The notes under the pieces were generated by a model. It did not search any database. It saw nothing but the letters and a program-made list of their open reading frames with translations, and was not told the origin of the DNA. A DNA stretch of 60,000 nucleotides from Branchiostoma floridae (Eukaryota > Chordata > Leptocardii > Amphioxiformes > Branchiostomatidae). The position numbers were made by a program, and so were the translations under genes. Each line of letters begins with the position of its first letter. The first letter of the stretch is position 1. Location of the stretch: the NCBI RefSeq assembly GCF_000003815.2, contig NC_049981.1, positions 16,167,646 to 16,227,645 of the forward strand, read 5' to 3'. This document shows, piece by piece, positions 35,801 through 50,800 of the stretch.

Positions 35801-38800
35801 TGGGCAGCCCTGGCTGTGTGTTCGGTGCAGCCAAACCAATAAATAAAAAAATAAATAAACATACAATTCTATAAACCAAAAAGTATTCATAAAGTACAAC
35901 AGCAACTGAATAAAACACTGATAACAGCAATGAATCTCTATTTAAGTAACACTCTTCCTGACATGCTACCTGTCTTTATAGCCATGGTATTGAGTTTTTT
36001 CACAGCTGTGGGCCCGTGTGTGCTGCGCAGTGCAGTGAGAGCGTAGGCCACCAGAGCTGCCGTGTAGGGATCCTCCACTGTGTTCATATTCTCCTCCAGA
36101 AACTTACGGGCGTAGTTGATGGCCTTGTTAACCTCCTGGAAGGATTGAGATGAAGTAATTTTACTAATATCTCTTCTGACATAATTATGAAATCACCAAA
36201 CATTGACAGAGGACAAAATATACTGACATCAAGTGACTGGATCCCTGTCAAAATCGAAATAAAAACTATAACATGACACAGAACATCTCAAGGACATGAA
36301 TACTTCCGGTTTTTGACTGCCTAAAACAAAAAAATTTTGCAAAAAGAAAAATGAGGCATTATTTTGTACTACGCATAAAAATTCCCACAGTGACAATTAT
36401 ACATAAAGAGTAAAATACTCAATTTGTAACTCTTTTACATCCTTACAGACTATTTGTTTAATGCCAATGCTCATGGTCAGGGACAAGTAACCATTTTGCA
36501 GGGCCTGCAACATAAATTTGAATTTTCTGCAATTGTCTCACCTTGCTGCTGATACCCATCTCCAGCAGGGTGGTTACCACATAGGCCGTGAGTGACACGC
36601 GGCCCTGTAAACCCCCCTGTAGGTCCTTGTTGATGAGCTGCCCCAGCGGAGGGAAGGACCCATCAGGGGCCTGCTGGGATATGATCCACTCCCGAGGCTT
36701 CTCCAGTTCCACGGGGTCGATGTAGATAAAGGAACGAGCCTGGGAAAACGACTTCAGCACAAACGATGTCAACCTAGGGTTGGAAGAGAGGAGAAATATT
36801 TCCTGAATTGAATTCAACTTCTCTATTCAAGGTACGTTTGTACATGGCCTCAAAGCATCATAATACATGTATACACACAATAGACAAAATACATCAACAA
36901 TTCATTTTAAATGCACATTAGTCTACATTGATCACGCTAGATGCATGCTATCATTATCATCACGGGTGGCTTGCCCGCACCAGGGCCACTCTTTCTTTCC
37001 AGACAGCTCTGTCCCCCAAAACGTTCCTTAAGTCCTCAACCCGCAACCCCGCATCACAAGCAAGCTGGTCTATGTAGGTTAGCCGAGGTAGTTGTGATTA
37101 AAGACTTACCACATGGATCCCTGAGAATCCCTGTTCCCGAAGGCACTGTAAGATCCATCCTTCCTACGGTATGTCAGCTGGCGCTGGTACCCTAGAGCAG
37201 GGAAAGAATGGATACTGGTGCAATATCTACTGGTGCAACAGTTAGACTACACCTATCCCATGGTAAAGTGGATGTATTGCAATGCCAGTACAATGGGAAA
37301 AGATGTTGATATAATGGTAGCAGTTTACAACCATCATCTCTTCTATTGTTCTTATAGTTAAAAATGCAAGCGAGTTCATGGTGCGAACTGCACATGCTTA
37401 AGTTACAAAAAGGTGACAGTTCACAAAATAACTACTATAGTTCTTAAATGTGTAGAACTGACCAGGCTTTACAAATGTCCTGACATGATTAATTTATGTC
37501 TCACCAAATGATAATGCATGCACATTTTGAACTGTGAACTGACTTATTTTTTAATTTTTAATTTTTATTGGTATGCATATAAGACAAGACACAGTGGTAA
37601 ATGCACTCTAGCAAAGCTAATATTAAACTGACTTCTTGATACCTTTGACCAGGTAGGTTGTTGCCTCCTCCTCCACCTCCCAGGACAGCTGCCCTGTCCT
37701 CTCCAGGTACTTCATCACAAACACGTTGGGCGCAAAATGGATCATGTTCTGTTCACCGCACCCAAACGGCAGCTTCAGGAGGTCATGGAGGTTCGTCAGG
37801 GTGGGGCCCATGACATCACCTGTAACCATGGAAACAAGGACAGAGATTGTAAACACTACTCAAATCCATATCACTAAGAATGGGGACAGGGCCATGTTCT
37901 GATATACCCAGGCATATATGTTCCCTATGTTCAGACGTCCCTATGTTCTGACACCTCTATGTTCTGACACCCTGATGTTAGGCCAAGGTGTGTTGAAACA
38001 TAGGGATGTAACCATAAAATCAACATCTTAAAAAAGTTGATAGCCAGTGCAGTGTCAAGTACCTATAGCCCTTTTCATAAAGTGTAAAGTTGAAATGTGG
38101 AAGGTCATCACCTATCATGGTGGCATGTGCCCTCTCTGACCCTGGAATGGTGTTGAGTGGCAGCCCGAGGTGGAACACCTCACTGTATGTACCGTCTGTA
38201 TCTGGGGATCAAAGTTTAGATGGGTAATTAGTAACAGCAAGTCACACAACACAATCTAATGTTGCCATCAAATCTTGCTTGGTAATTCTTAACTTATACT
38301 TTTACTTTATCATAACAAGACTTAGTGTAGCAAGTGCATGGAAGAAGTGTTACTGTGACCTCACTTTTTGTTTGAAGAAGTCTGCGAATTCGGGTTAAAA
38401 AAATAAATAATTATGTAACTGCTAATCTTGACTTTGAACTCTTTAGACTAACAACTTTAGAACTCTGCATACAAAAAAGAAATTCAGCACCAAGGCCAGA
38501 CAGAATCGGCTTCACTGGAAGAAACCATCTACATCAGGGGTGTTATAAAAAGCCACCTACCCTCCCTTCTCCATATCTTAAACTCTCCCAGTGACCCCCA
38601 GCCGGTAGAGAAGCCGATGTACTTGACAGGCAGTGGCTCAGGGTCAACCCAGGTCATGATCAGGGAGTCATTAGTGGGCTGAATTCCATATCCAACCTGT
38701 GGAAACACGGGAAAAAAAGAGAAACAAGCTACTCATAGGTACACAGCCTTGACTTATCCATTACAAAACAAAGCATCCTGGAGAGAAACAACCTTACTGT

Positions 38801-41800
38801 AGTAGACTGATTTTAACTAAGGTTTGGGACTGCACTCATTGCACTGAATCAGGCCAAGGAGGTTAAAGAAAGAGAGGAGAGCGTTCCTATTGTTCCATGT
38901 TTGCCGCGAGTGTGAATCACATCGAAGTGCTAATTGCCCCAATCTGCATCTCGCCATGCTAGCGTGGGCCTTTGTTTACGAGTGAGTTTCAACATCACTC
39001 GTCCAGGAACATCGATTTGGGGCCGGGATTTCAGCGATTTTGAGGATGATTCTCATTAAATACAGCGCTACTTTTACTAAGGAAACAGATATCAATAGTG
39101 ACGATACTTCGCCTGAGGCAAGTGCGAGCATAGTTCCCCACGGGCCACAGAAATGTGTGTAACAACAAGTCACGCGGTGTAGAAGAACGCTGGGTCGGCT
39201 TTCATAGCCCAGGACACACGGAGCTATTTCATAGTATTTGTAAGAAGCTTGAGAAACGCTATGCAACTTTATTTTCAAGTCTGTCAAATTAAGATATCAA
39301 GCCATCTGTTTAAAAAAAATGCGTTCCTCGTGAGGCAAAAATTCCCTCAATACCGACAAAATAAATTTCCTCGGAAATATCATCTTGCTTCCCATCATTG
39401 CCATGAACATCCACGGAGCCCTCAGAGTACAAAATTCATGCATCACGACCAGCAAAAATCGATCGCAAACAGCAACAACAAATACTTATTTGGCACACCC
39501 AAGCCCACTACTATCGTTGAAAAAAAGTCTCTTTTGCGGGGCAAGCGTAATAATTTTTTAATAGACACATGAAGTAGAGAATATTGTTCATAATTCTGAG
39601 ACAAAAAAATCGGGGATACAGCGACAAAAATGCCTGTAAATTCACTCAACTTGGTCGCACAGCGCCGAAACAAGTATCGACATGATCGCCATCTTGGTCT
39701 CTCCACAACAGTACTGTTTGCACACGTCACCTTCGCTTCCCAAATAAGGAAATCTGCGGAAACTGCGCTCATCTCGCTCGCAGTTCAGCAACCCTCGGTC
39801 GTCCTCGGCCGGGATCGCGGTGCATGACGTCATGGCTGGGCTCATGTGATTGGCTGACACGTCCGGGCTCATCAGAAATGGCGGGAAACCCCGCGGCCAT
39901 CATGGTCATCAGAGACGCGCCGCCGGATAGCGGAAACAATGGGCCCGGAGGGTCTGAACAATAGCCCGCAGTGGGGTGTTAATGACTGAGCTCTCTCCTG
40001 TGATTCTTTAACCTCCTTGATCAGGCACACCTTGCAGGAATGTGAAGCAGAACCAGTCAGTATTGCTCCAAGAAAGATGACGCGGTGGTAACTGAAACAT
40101 TGGTATTAACTCATTGTGTTACTTATATTATTATCCAGTGATCAACAACTATTCATTGATGTACTAGACTTACATGTAAGCCCTTACAGATGAGTAAAGC
40201 TGACTGACCTCAATAACTCCATCAGTCCAGGACAACCAGAAAGCTCGGAACTCGTGCCATGACAGGATCTCTGGGGTGGGGACTGTTACCAGGTGGTCTC
40301 CTAAAGGTGTCAGGTCAGAGTTTATGGTTACATCTTTGCTGTCGTAATAATGCAGTTGTTAACCACATAACTGACAAGTCAGAGAAACAACAAATTTCTT
40401 TCTGTGTTCTCGCAGTTTGGATTGCGCAAAAGTATGAAGAGCACTAATTTTTCAACATACAGTAGTTTTCTTCAGATGACAAAAAATGTAATGTGTAAAT
40501 GCAAATGACTGTTAAATGCATATGCCTCTATGTGTACATGAAAAGATAATGTACTAGGGGTGGGTACTGGTATGGTGTACCGGTACAAAACTGTTTTTTC
40601 TTATTGGACCGGTCCAGAAAAAACGGACCTGAAAAAATTCGGTAGACCAGATGTTGGACTTATTGGAAAATGAAAAGATTAGATATATGATCAGGCAACA
40701 AGCGCGAGGTAGAGTAGAGTCTATAGTCATTTCCACCAAGTTTTACAGTCAATCGTACAGAGGCAGTAAGCCTTGTAGGATTTTAAAAAGCCAGTGGGAG
40801 TCGAATACACCACAAAACAGGTTTCTCTGTAGGGAAATGGACCATTGTTTGTAGTATCGTCCATTCACAAGTTTCCACAATGACTGAATCAGGTCCAGGC
40901 TCAGGTCCGGACATGGACCTGATCCTCTGGACCTGAACCGAACCTGGACCTGAATTTTCTGTACCGGTACCAACCCCCCGGTCTATACTGTAGATATCAG
41001 TTTTCTTCCTCTGCATTAAAATGAAAATGCTATCATTATAAAGATGTTGTCATTTTAGTCAAATTATCAAAATAAGACATTTCTTGAGATGAAGTTTCTA
41101 AGAGCTTTTCAGGACCTATAGGAAATAGTGTTCATCGTGATCTACCTTGTTTAGACCTTGTAATCCAGGACTGCGTATTCTGCCAGCCACCAATCACAAT
41201 CTCATACATACTGGGCATGTCGGTCGGCCTTGCAGACAGCGATAAATGGACGTCGTTGCTGGCTTTTGTAGCAAAGGTGAATATGGTTGTCTCCGTGGGC
41301 TTTTTAACGTACTGGTATTCATACTTGTTGGGAGTTGAAATGTGGATTCTTTCTGGAGGAGGGATATTTGCATATGCATTGATTAGCACAAAATTATATC
41401 AAGAAGTGTATCATCAACCCATTTGTATTGAGGTTAAACACAAAATAGATTAAGCGATGATGACAGAGTAGATTATGTGAAATTATTTTATTACATTGAT
41501 AGTTAAAAAGATTCACTCACCATTTGGGCAAAAGTAAACACTGTGAGTGTAGGACTTCTGAGTTCCCTCAGCCTGTTTATATAGAGAAAGAAAAGAAAGT
41601 TATTTCTGAATCATGAATTGCTCCATTCCGTTTTATGTAAAACATCTGCTCTTTACTTCCACAAATTGTATACAAAGAATGACCACTGAAACATACAGGA
41701 AATGGAAACTTGATTAAAACAGTATGTCTTGCATTAAAACACTAATCATATTCATTAGTGTTATATCAGAGATATTGCACAACAGGAAGGTCTCTGACCT

Positions 41801-44800
41801 CCACTGCTATCTTGTGAGCCACGTGATCCAGCCCGACCCTGACGTTTGGTTCGCTGTCCCACGCGTCTGACCTTTCACCTTCACAGCACCGCTGGTCCAC
41901 AAACGCTTCAGCATAGGCTGCAGGGAGGGAAACAAGTTGATACCAGTTTAGTGGTACCTTCAGTTGACATATATTTGTAAAGTGGGTACCTTACTTAAGG
42001 CCAACAAATTTCATTGATAAAAACCAAATCCTTTTGCGTTTTGCGTAATGTATTTTCAGTTCTACGTTCTACATCATATTCCCATATATGATGTATATAT
42101 AAGTCATGTTTAGCACAAATCTAATTTAGGATGCAATCATATGACAACCCCAACATGAGATTACCCATTAAAGGTATGCACTGCAGCTGCATGGTACCAG
42201 CAAATTTCTAAATTGAAAGACAAACTGAGATATGGACAGGAATCCTCCAAGGACTGTGTGACTACAGTCAGTGATCTCAGTTACATTTCAGGCAAATGCT
42301 TATTCCTAATATAGTATGTTACAGATGCAATCAGAGAAGACTAGAGCTAGAATAGTATGGATTCTATGCCAGATATAGTGTCTAATTAATGGCAATACCA
42401 TTACAAGACTGTTGTATTATACCTGTGATCTCCATGTTTCCAAGTTCTTCAAACACCATGGCAACCGAGGTGTGCTCCACCTGGTTACGGCCCACGCACA
42501 CCTTTCGCAGCTGTTTACCTGTCTTCTGATTCAGGAAGGACACACCTGAAGGCACCTTCACGGTCATGTGCACCTGGAGAGTTACAGTGTGTATACATTT
42601 TATGAGATGTCAGCATAGTGGACACCTGATGATGTTTTGACAAAAGTGTGGACATTAATGGTGGAAGAAACAAATCTAAATCTTGAAGAAGTCAGTGTAA
42701 TACTATAATATTAAATCGCCAAAGCGGTGAGTTATGCCCCTGACCTCGGTGCAGTACTCCAGGTAGTTGTGGATGGACAGTGGTATCTTGACCTGCTCCC
42801 CGCGTACCACGGAGTACGGGAGAGTAAAGTCCACGAAGAATGGCTTATAGGTGCGCAGTGTGATGGGCGCGGCGAGGCTGAGGCCGTGGGTCTCCGACAT
42901 GGAGAAGGCCTCTGTTACCCAGCTGGTGATGGTGTCCGGTGTCGTCATGGTAACGGTCTCGTGTTTCCTAGTTGAGCTGAAGACAATGGAACCATACGGG
43001 TAAACAGTCTTGTTTTCTTGATGCAATGCATTTTTCGCGACACCTCAAGGGTGGTGCCTATTCAATGCATTTAAAAAATTCTTCACACGTACTAAAAAAT
43101 CTCTGATAAATTAGTTTTCATTCATTTTTTTCCCTTTCATTTTCTTTTAATAAACAGTCCTGTAAGTTAACCAAAAAAAAAATATCCATCAGAGTCATTT
43201 TAGTATTAAGTTGTTAAATTATCGGTCATAAGAAAAGGTCTATTGCTATATATGTACAGGCATGGTAAGGAAAAATAATACATTTGTACATATGACCGAC
43301 CTGACATTAAAGCATTGCCATATCCATGTTTCTGGGAAGAAGACCCGTTTACGTTTCTCAGCCTTCGGAACTCCGTCGTGGAAGACAGACATGGTGAAGG
43401 AGCTAACGGACTGCATCAGTTCTGAAGATAAAAGAGTCATGAAATGGGTTAAACTAACCTTCAGCTTGCTAAGATAGCACTTTAATACCAAATTTCTATT
43501 GGTTATGGGATAAGGCAGCATAGAGATGGTTAAGAGTAACTGATGATACCATATAAGTGTTGCTTTTCCACAAATGACAGTCAAAGTTTTAAGTACACCA
43601 GTCCAGTTATTTAAATTAAAGGTGCTACAAGATTTAAATCAGTTTCATTATTTTCATTTTTACTTTTGTTAGATCAAATTAAAATCAAGTTGTAGGTAAT
43701 TCCTTTGAAATTGTATATTATAAATACAAGCAACATAAAAATTTATCAATTTTATCCTATTAAGTATTATGTAGACCAGCTAAATGATGATATATATGGG
43801 ATAAACCAGCTCCTGACCTGACTGTATCCAGTTACTGGGGTCCTGTCGATGGTTCAGGCTTACAACGTCTGTCATCACCTGCAGACCTGTTTCCTGTTAA
43901 TAACAACAACATAAACATATTAAATATCACAACAAAAACAATCTTTTTTTATGAATACAAATAACTGCTATAAACTTAAAAAGGCACTCTTATTAAAAAT
44001 CTTAGTGTGCGAAGGAGAAAAGCAAAAATTGTAAATATCAGAATTTTGCCGGCTCCTGTCCTTGGTGCTGAAAAGTTGTCCTTGGTACTGAAAAGCTGGT
44101 ATCACTTGCACCGTATTTGAGTTTGATTTGATATGACATTTTGCGCTACAACAGACACCCATGGTATGGCCACGTGCAAAGAATGTCCCATGACAACTGG
44201 CCAAGAAAGGTCCTGAACTTGTCTGTAGTGGGCCAGAACCCGCGTGGGCGCCCCAAGAGGAGATGGGTAGACAATGTCAAGGAAGATCTTAGGAAACTGC
44301 AAAAAGCCAACCCCCTTGACAGAAATGGATGGAAGGCAGCAATCAAACCAAAACGTCTTGGCGACACGTCCAACCTCTGCAAGACAGGGAAGAACGGACG
44401 CTAAACCGGATAGTGAGTGAGTGAGTGAGTGATGATTTGGTTTTATTGCTTCCACAGGAATCAGACTTTTCTACGGATATCCTTGACAAACAATAGCAGG
44501 GCTCAAAATACTTTTTCTGCATACCTGCACTGGTGAAGGTGGTATTGAAAATTACCTGCACCAGAAAAATTTACCTGCACCACTCTGAATATAGGAAGTA
44601 TGCATCACACCAAAATTGTTCAGGAACCATTATTTTATACTTTATAGGTAACATCAATGCAGCTAATAACAATCCACACCATAGGATATTTATGTCTAAA
44701 CCTAGTACATGGACCTGGTGCAGGTTAGGTGCAGGTAGACACCAGCTAGAAATACCTGCACAGCTCCAATTTTACCTAGTACACTAACCTGAATATGCAG

Positions 44801-47800
44801 ATGGTATTTCAAACACACACATACACACACACACACACACACAGACAAATTATAATTCAAAAGTGGAAACTAATCGTACCATAAATGCATACATGGCATC
44901 CCTGGAGTGTATAAAGTTCAGCCACAGTGAGGACCTCTTCTTGCGAGCGGAGTATCCCCACCAGAACCGCTCGTCAGTCTCGCCATGGGTCACGTCAAAG
45001 GTCTCCAGTTCTCGAAAAATCTGTATAACAAGTGCAGTAAAGACTGATATCACTGGCAAAAGGTTACCTTTAACTTCTTACTGAAAATTTACTGAAGTCT
45101 GCCAAAAGATTTATGTAATATTAGATGAGGTTCTGCATGTAGCTCTAGAATTGAAAACAGAGAGGACTAAAAATATGTCAAAATCTAAAGTACCACAATC
45201 TGATTGGTCTTGTCAGCACAAGTTGAGTGTATAACTAAGTGTGAAATGAAGACAACCATGTGTTACCATTTCCTTGGTGAGTTGGAAGCCAGGCCGTAGC
45301 AGATAGACACTCCTGTCCACGGAGGCCATGCACACGCACGACCCAGGCTTGGACTTCACAGCAATGTCCACTCTGTCACCTGGTAGGGTCTCATTGTACG
45401 GTAAGGACAGAACAACCTGCAATCAATGGTAAAATAAGGAGTTTCTAGGTTTTCTGCAACTGTGGTCAAAATACAATTATGGATGTCTTGCAGTTTATTG
45501 TGAGAATTGTAATATGTGGTCGAATACAAAATTCTTATATCCTAAAATTCATTGAAACTGGTTAATCCTAAAACATGCCATGTAACTTTTTTGGTAAGTA
45601 ATACTATGTAAAACTGTTGGACAAGTCATCCATATTTGAAACCCTTTTAGTTTGACTTATTAATTAACTCATGTCATGTTTCTGAAACATTGTGTACAAC
45701 CAATTAATGGCAAGTACAACCTAAGAAAGATTAAAAAAAGAACTGGACAAAAACAGAACATGTTGCATTTTCTTGCTAAATTAAATTTTTTTAACTCAAG
45801 CAAGGTACGTTCCATTGTTTCTCTCCTCACACCAACATACCTTACTCTCGAACTCAGGCTCCACCTCAAGCTGCATGCTGTCTGCCACCCCCTCACCGTT
45901 GGGCCGGATGTAGTACACAACAACTCTGCTGAGGGGCGCCATTGCGTGGGTCACCAACACTTGTATCCTGGTCTCGCACACCTCGGGCATCTCCATAGGG
46001 GGGTCAGTGGAAGTGTCTGAAAGGAAAGGAGATTTCATATGGCAACAATGCTATAAAATAACCTCATGCTTGTGTAAATGGAAAAATAATGACAGGACCA
46101 GCAAAAAGTAGTTATTACAATATTGGCCAGACGGTCCTTCATAATGTAGGGGTGGTAACTGTACAGGTTTGAATGTATTTATAAAGAGTTTATTTCCTGA
46201 ATAGTAAGTGCCCACCTTGTCTGTTGGTACCATTGATGAACTTGATCACACCTTCCTCCAGGATCCTGGTCCTGTTATCATCATCATCCTTTCCCTCCTC
46301 CTCCTCTCCATCTTCATTCTTTGTTCTCTCCACCTAGGAGACCAATGACAGCTGTCAATCAAACTGCCATCACTAAACTGTATTCTAATGGAAACTTCCA
46401 AGGATGTTATCATGATAGAAAAACTAACTTATTTTTCTTGTTTTTCTGGCACTGATCTCTTTGTCTATATTTGTAGACCACTGATCTCTTTGTGTATTTT
46501 AGTGTGATTCATCTCTTTTATATATGTAAGGGCAAAGAGGGAGTAAAAATCTGTGTAAATGATAATTTTTTCAATATACAAAGAATGACACTCAATGACA
46601 GCCCAAAAGCTTACCTTGACTTGTAACTCCTCCACAATATCTTTGGGATGTTTCCTCCGATGTCCTCTCTTTCTTTCCTGTCTTTTTCCTTTCTTATCTT
46701 CTCTCCACTCTTCATTTTCCTGACCTGCAGCTTCATCCTGCTGTTCTAGAGATTCTGGGTTCTCTTCTGCATCTCTTCTGATGATAACATGGTCGGGGAG
46801 TGCTCTGAAACATACAATATTGCTCCATGATATAAGATCTAATTATGACTAATGGATGTATTAGAGCTGATCATGAATCTCTTCTATATATTTTCTGACC
46901 CTTAACTGTTCTCTCAAGACATTGATGAAAAGTTTTTCCATCAATAAAAAAGGCTCCAACAAAACCAATTCTCAAAATTTACAATATGTTATTCTATAAT
47001 CAAAACAAAGTTCTAGGCTACATCTTCAAAAAGGTAACACATTAGTAAATTGGTAAAATTAAACAACACAGGCTCCCTCAAAGTCCTTTGATAAATTTTA
47101 TCTTGACCTTGCCATGTTGCGTACCTGTGTAAGCCAGACTGGACAATGTTGCCCCGGGAGACCACCTCATAATGCAGTGTGAAGTCGCATGGACAAGTGG
47201 ACAGCACTGTCAGAACAGCTTTCTTACCAACCTGAATGTGCAAAAACATTAAAGCAAACAATATTTTCTTAAACAAGTTTTGTCAGTGCGAAGCCAAGAG
47301 ACCATTTCAGGGCACTGATCTTGTCTGGTTATGCTAGGAGATGGCAGTGACTGTTGGTTTTGAAAGATTGTGAGTTGTATTTAGAAGGGAAAGAGAGAGT
47401 TTCCATTATGATAATTCACTAGCAGAGGGACTTAACTTGGTCAGAAAGATTGGCCAATCACAGAACACCATCTCCTGATAAAGTTTGCTGTGCATCGGCC
47501 AATCACGTCTGACTGAGCACTTACCAGACGAGTACCCTATCATACTTGGGTTAACTGCATATATCTGGGGTACTGCACTAGAGAGATCTCTGCAAACACT
47601 TACATGTCATGTTTTAATGTGGACTGGATATATGCTATGAAACCCAATGACCAAATTTTTTGGTAAAGTTAGCTTATTTAAAATTTTCTATAAAGGTGAA
47701 TCTAGGTATTAACAGTTTTTTTCTTGTCTTCACCTTGCTGTGTTGAAGCTTACCTGGACTTTTTTTGGAGGGTTCTGCACCTGGATGTGACACTTGCTGG

Positions 47801-50800
47801 GGGAGTACCAGTTACTGATGGACAGGTACGAGCTGAAGTAACTCTCACCGACCTCACGGCCTTGGATTGCCAACACTTTTGCCTGGAAGAAGCAATAACA
47901 ATAATTCTATTTTTTGATGGAATCTCATAATATATCAGCTTGTACTCTTCTACTCCAACCTGGTGTATTACATGTGTATGCCATAAGGCAGCTTGCAATA
48001 CAACAAACCTAACAAACAAGTTACAATGTTTTTAACTTGGATTTTGGTTGTACCTTAAAGTATTGTACATTTCATCAACTTAGTCAGTATATGAAGCTTG
48101 TTGTAGCTTTGTACAAAATCACACTCACATCGAGCCAGACGTTTTGTGCGATGTTTGGAAGGGCCGGGATGTCAAAGATAATCATGCCTTCAGTGGACAC
48201 AAACTCCTTGGTGTAGAAGAATGCCCTGTTGACGTCAGCCTTGACTTGTACGGTGATGTTGTTGGCTGGGCTGCCATCAGGATAGCTCACAAGGACCTAA
48301 TGGAGGGGGGGAATTTTTATTAAAACATCTGCAAGAAAATGCAGAGGATCCCAACAGATATTTTCAACATACTCTACATGCCTTGTTGTGTCCATGTGGC
48401 TGCGTTAGTAGACTTGAGATTGAGAAGTCATGGTAACTAGATGTAACATCATGTGTCCTGACTTTGGTTTGGGAAGTGGAAGGAGAGGGTTGGGGTCTGA
48501 CTTCAATTACTATGTCCTAGACAGAACCCACTGCCCCTTAATAATGGCCTCAAAATGGCTTCATGGGAACTACGTACTAATAGTTCACCTTCATCAGCAG
48601 TGTGACCTTTATCTGTTGCTGTCAAAATTATACAACCTTCCATCAGCTTCATAACCCTGAAGACCTCATTTCTAAAGCAACGGAACCCAATATAGGTCGA
48701 TAAAGGTGAACCAACTCTAGCATACCTACCTTCCCAATGTAAGGCAGACCTGGCTTGAAGTGTCTCCTGGTGTCAGGAGAGAACTCAATGTCAATCAGCT
48801 GCTTGTTGACAGGAGTGGAGTCGTCCACGGCGGTCTGCGTGCTCCCGTCACCCGTGGTTACTGTTGCCTCGACAACCAGCACGCCCCGGAAATGGTCAGA
48901 CAGGGTGGACACTCCCATGGCGTTGGCACAAACGTTAAATGACGCTGTGTCGTCAATCTGGGTAGCGGTGCGTTTGCATATTAGTGAGTTGCATGGTAAT
49001 TTTGAACCTAACGCCTGGATCACAAATGTTAGTACTGGTGCCAAAAGTCCCTATCATCTCTTGATACCATAGCAGATACCTGTACAAGAAAAATGAAGTT
49101 CTACTACAGTACCAAGCAAGGAAAGCCACCAGGAGGTCCCCACCGATGAGCATCTTTAGGATTACAACACCAGAAACTCCACATACATGACATTCTATAA
49201 AGTTATATACCAAATATCATCACAGTACAATGAGCGATTAAAGGTAAGAAAAGCAAGGAAGAACAACTCACGTCCATGCTGTTGAGGACAGTGGGTCCAA
49301 TCTCATCCTTGTAGTAGCCGATGCCATGGATGGTGGTACTGACAGTCAGCTTCCCCTGCACAGGCTGGCCAAAAGTGTACCTGTAAAGATAACATAGAGA
49401 GTTATATTTACTTGCATTCATGAGAATTTACATGTACATGTAACAAAAGCTGTATGTCACACAAATATACCCATACCCATTAGTGCATGGTGCTTTTTCA
49501 AGTAGCCCAGGTACTGTAATGTCTCAAGAAATGTTTTTGGCCAAGCCATAGCCTCTTCTCTGTGTGTTGGGTTCTTTTAAGTGCAGAGGTTTGACACCAT
49601 AATCTCACCTCATACACAGGAATATAGGATCGATGATTAGATTTTGGGAGATGGATCCAAAAATTATAACTGCATAACCACAGCGCTCCCTATTGATCAT
49701 TTAAAAAATTGCAGCTAAAATGAAGCAATCAGTTATAACACCTTGGATGATGCTTGCACACCATGGGTACCTTTTCGTGAATTGCCATCTATTGATATGG
49801 TGAAAATGTCATAACGAAATTTCTCTACTATGGAGAATTGATGAGAGTTGATGCATGTTAGCTATTTGAAGTCTTAATATGCTTTCAAATTGGTACAATG
49901 TGCCCATGCTGTGCTTATCACTTTTGCCACAAACCACTCAAAGTCAAACCCACCTTTGACAAGTAGCATGTTGCTAAGGAGCCACTTTACAGACTTTGTT
50001 TAGTTTACACACACTGGAAGTGGCTAGGTGATCCTAAGCCGCTCAGTTTGACACAGGATCCCTAAACAAGGATTTAATAGTGGTCTCTCACCTGAAACTC
50101 ACCTAACAGAGGAACTGTCACGGTACACATGTCACTGCATGCATCACTTGCTTTAAGTAAACAAAGAAGCTGGGGAGGTCCATGGTTAGTGTATGTGTGG
50201 GGGGCATAAAATGTTCTTTTGTTTGCATTCAAAGGGGCCTAAACTTCATATTACATTTAACAAAGAAAGCTCCATAGTTCTGTGTTGAACACATATATTA
50301 ATTTACTTAATCGCCTGTCAGAGACATGAAACTTGCATTCTCCAGTTACTATCCATACGTGTCACATATTAAGGAGAACCATCCCCAAACCTAGCAATGA
50401 ACCATCCCTACATCACAGCCAATTCAATGTCTAATCTGCATGAGAAATGTACCCTCCCTTGAAACATAAACTCTTAAACTCCAACCCTAAACATGTTTCT
50501 GCCAATCCAAACACACCTCCACCATTTAGACCTATCTGACATCTGGTTACACTTGAAGAGAGAAATACAGTGCAGTTCCATGGTTTGACAAACCCAAGTG
50601 GTTGAACAAGCTTGAAAGCAATGTACATAGTTACCTCCTAGCTACAACAACTCTTCTACATACAAGTGCAAAGCAGTTTGTGCCACTCAGTACATGGTGA
50701 AAATGTTAGCCATGACTATCCTGAGATGTGTACACGCTCTAGTTCCTAGTGTTTACGATATATTACCTTACCCATGGCACACAAACAAGAAAGACGTTTT

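Noticed and set aside
39249-39872. Open frames of 65-109 codons inside the 38855-40019 element
   Set aside because: No transposase motifs; overlapping frames on both strands of a non-autonomous element.
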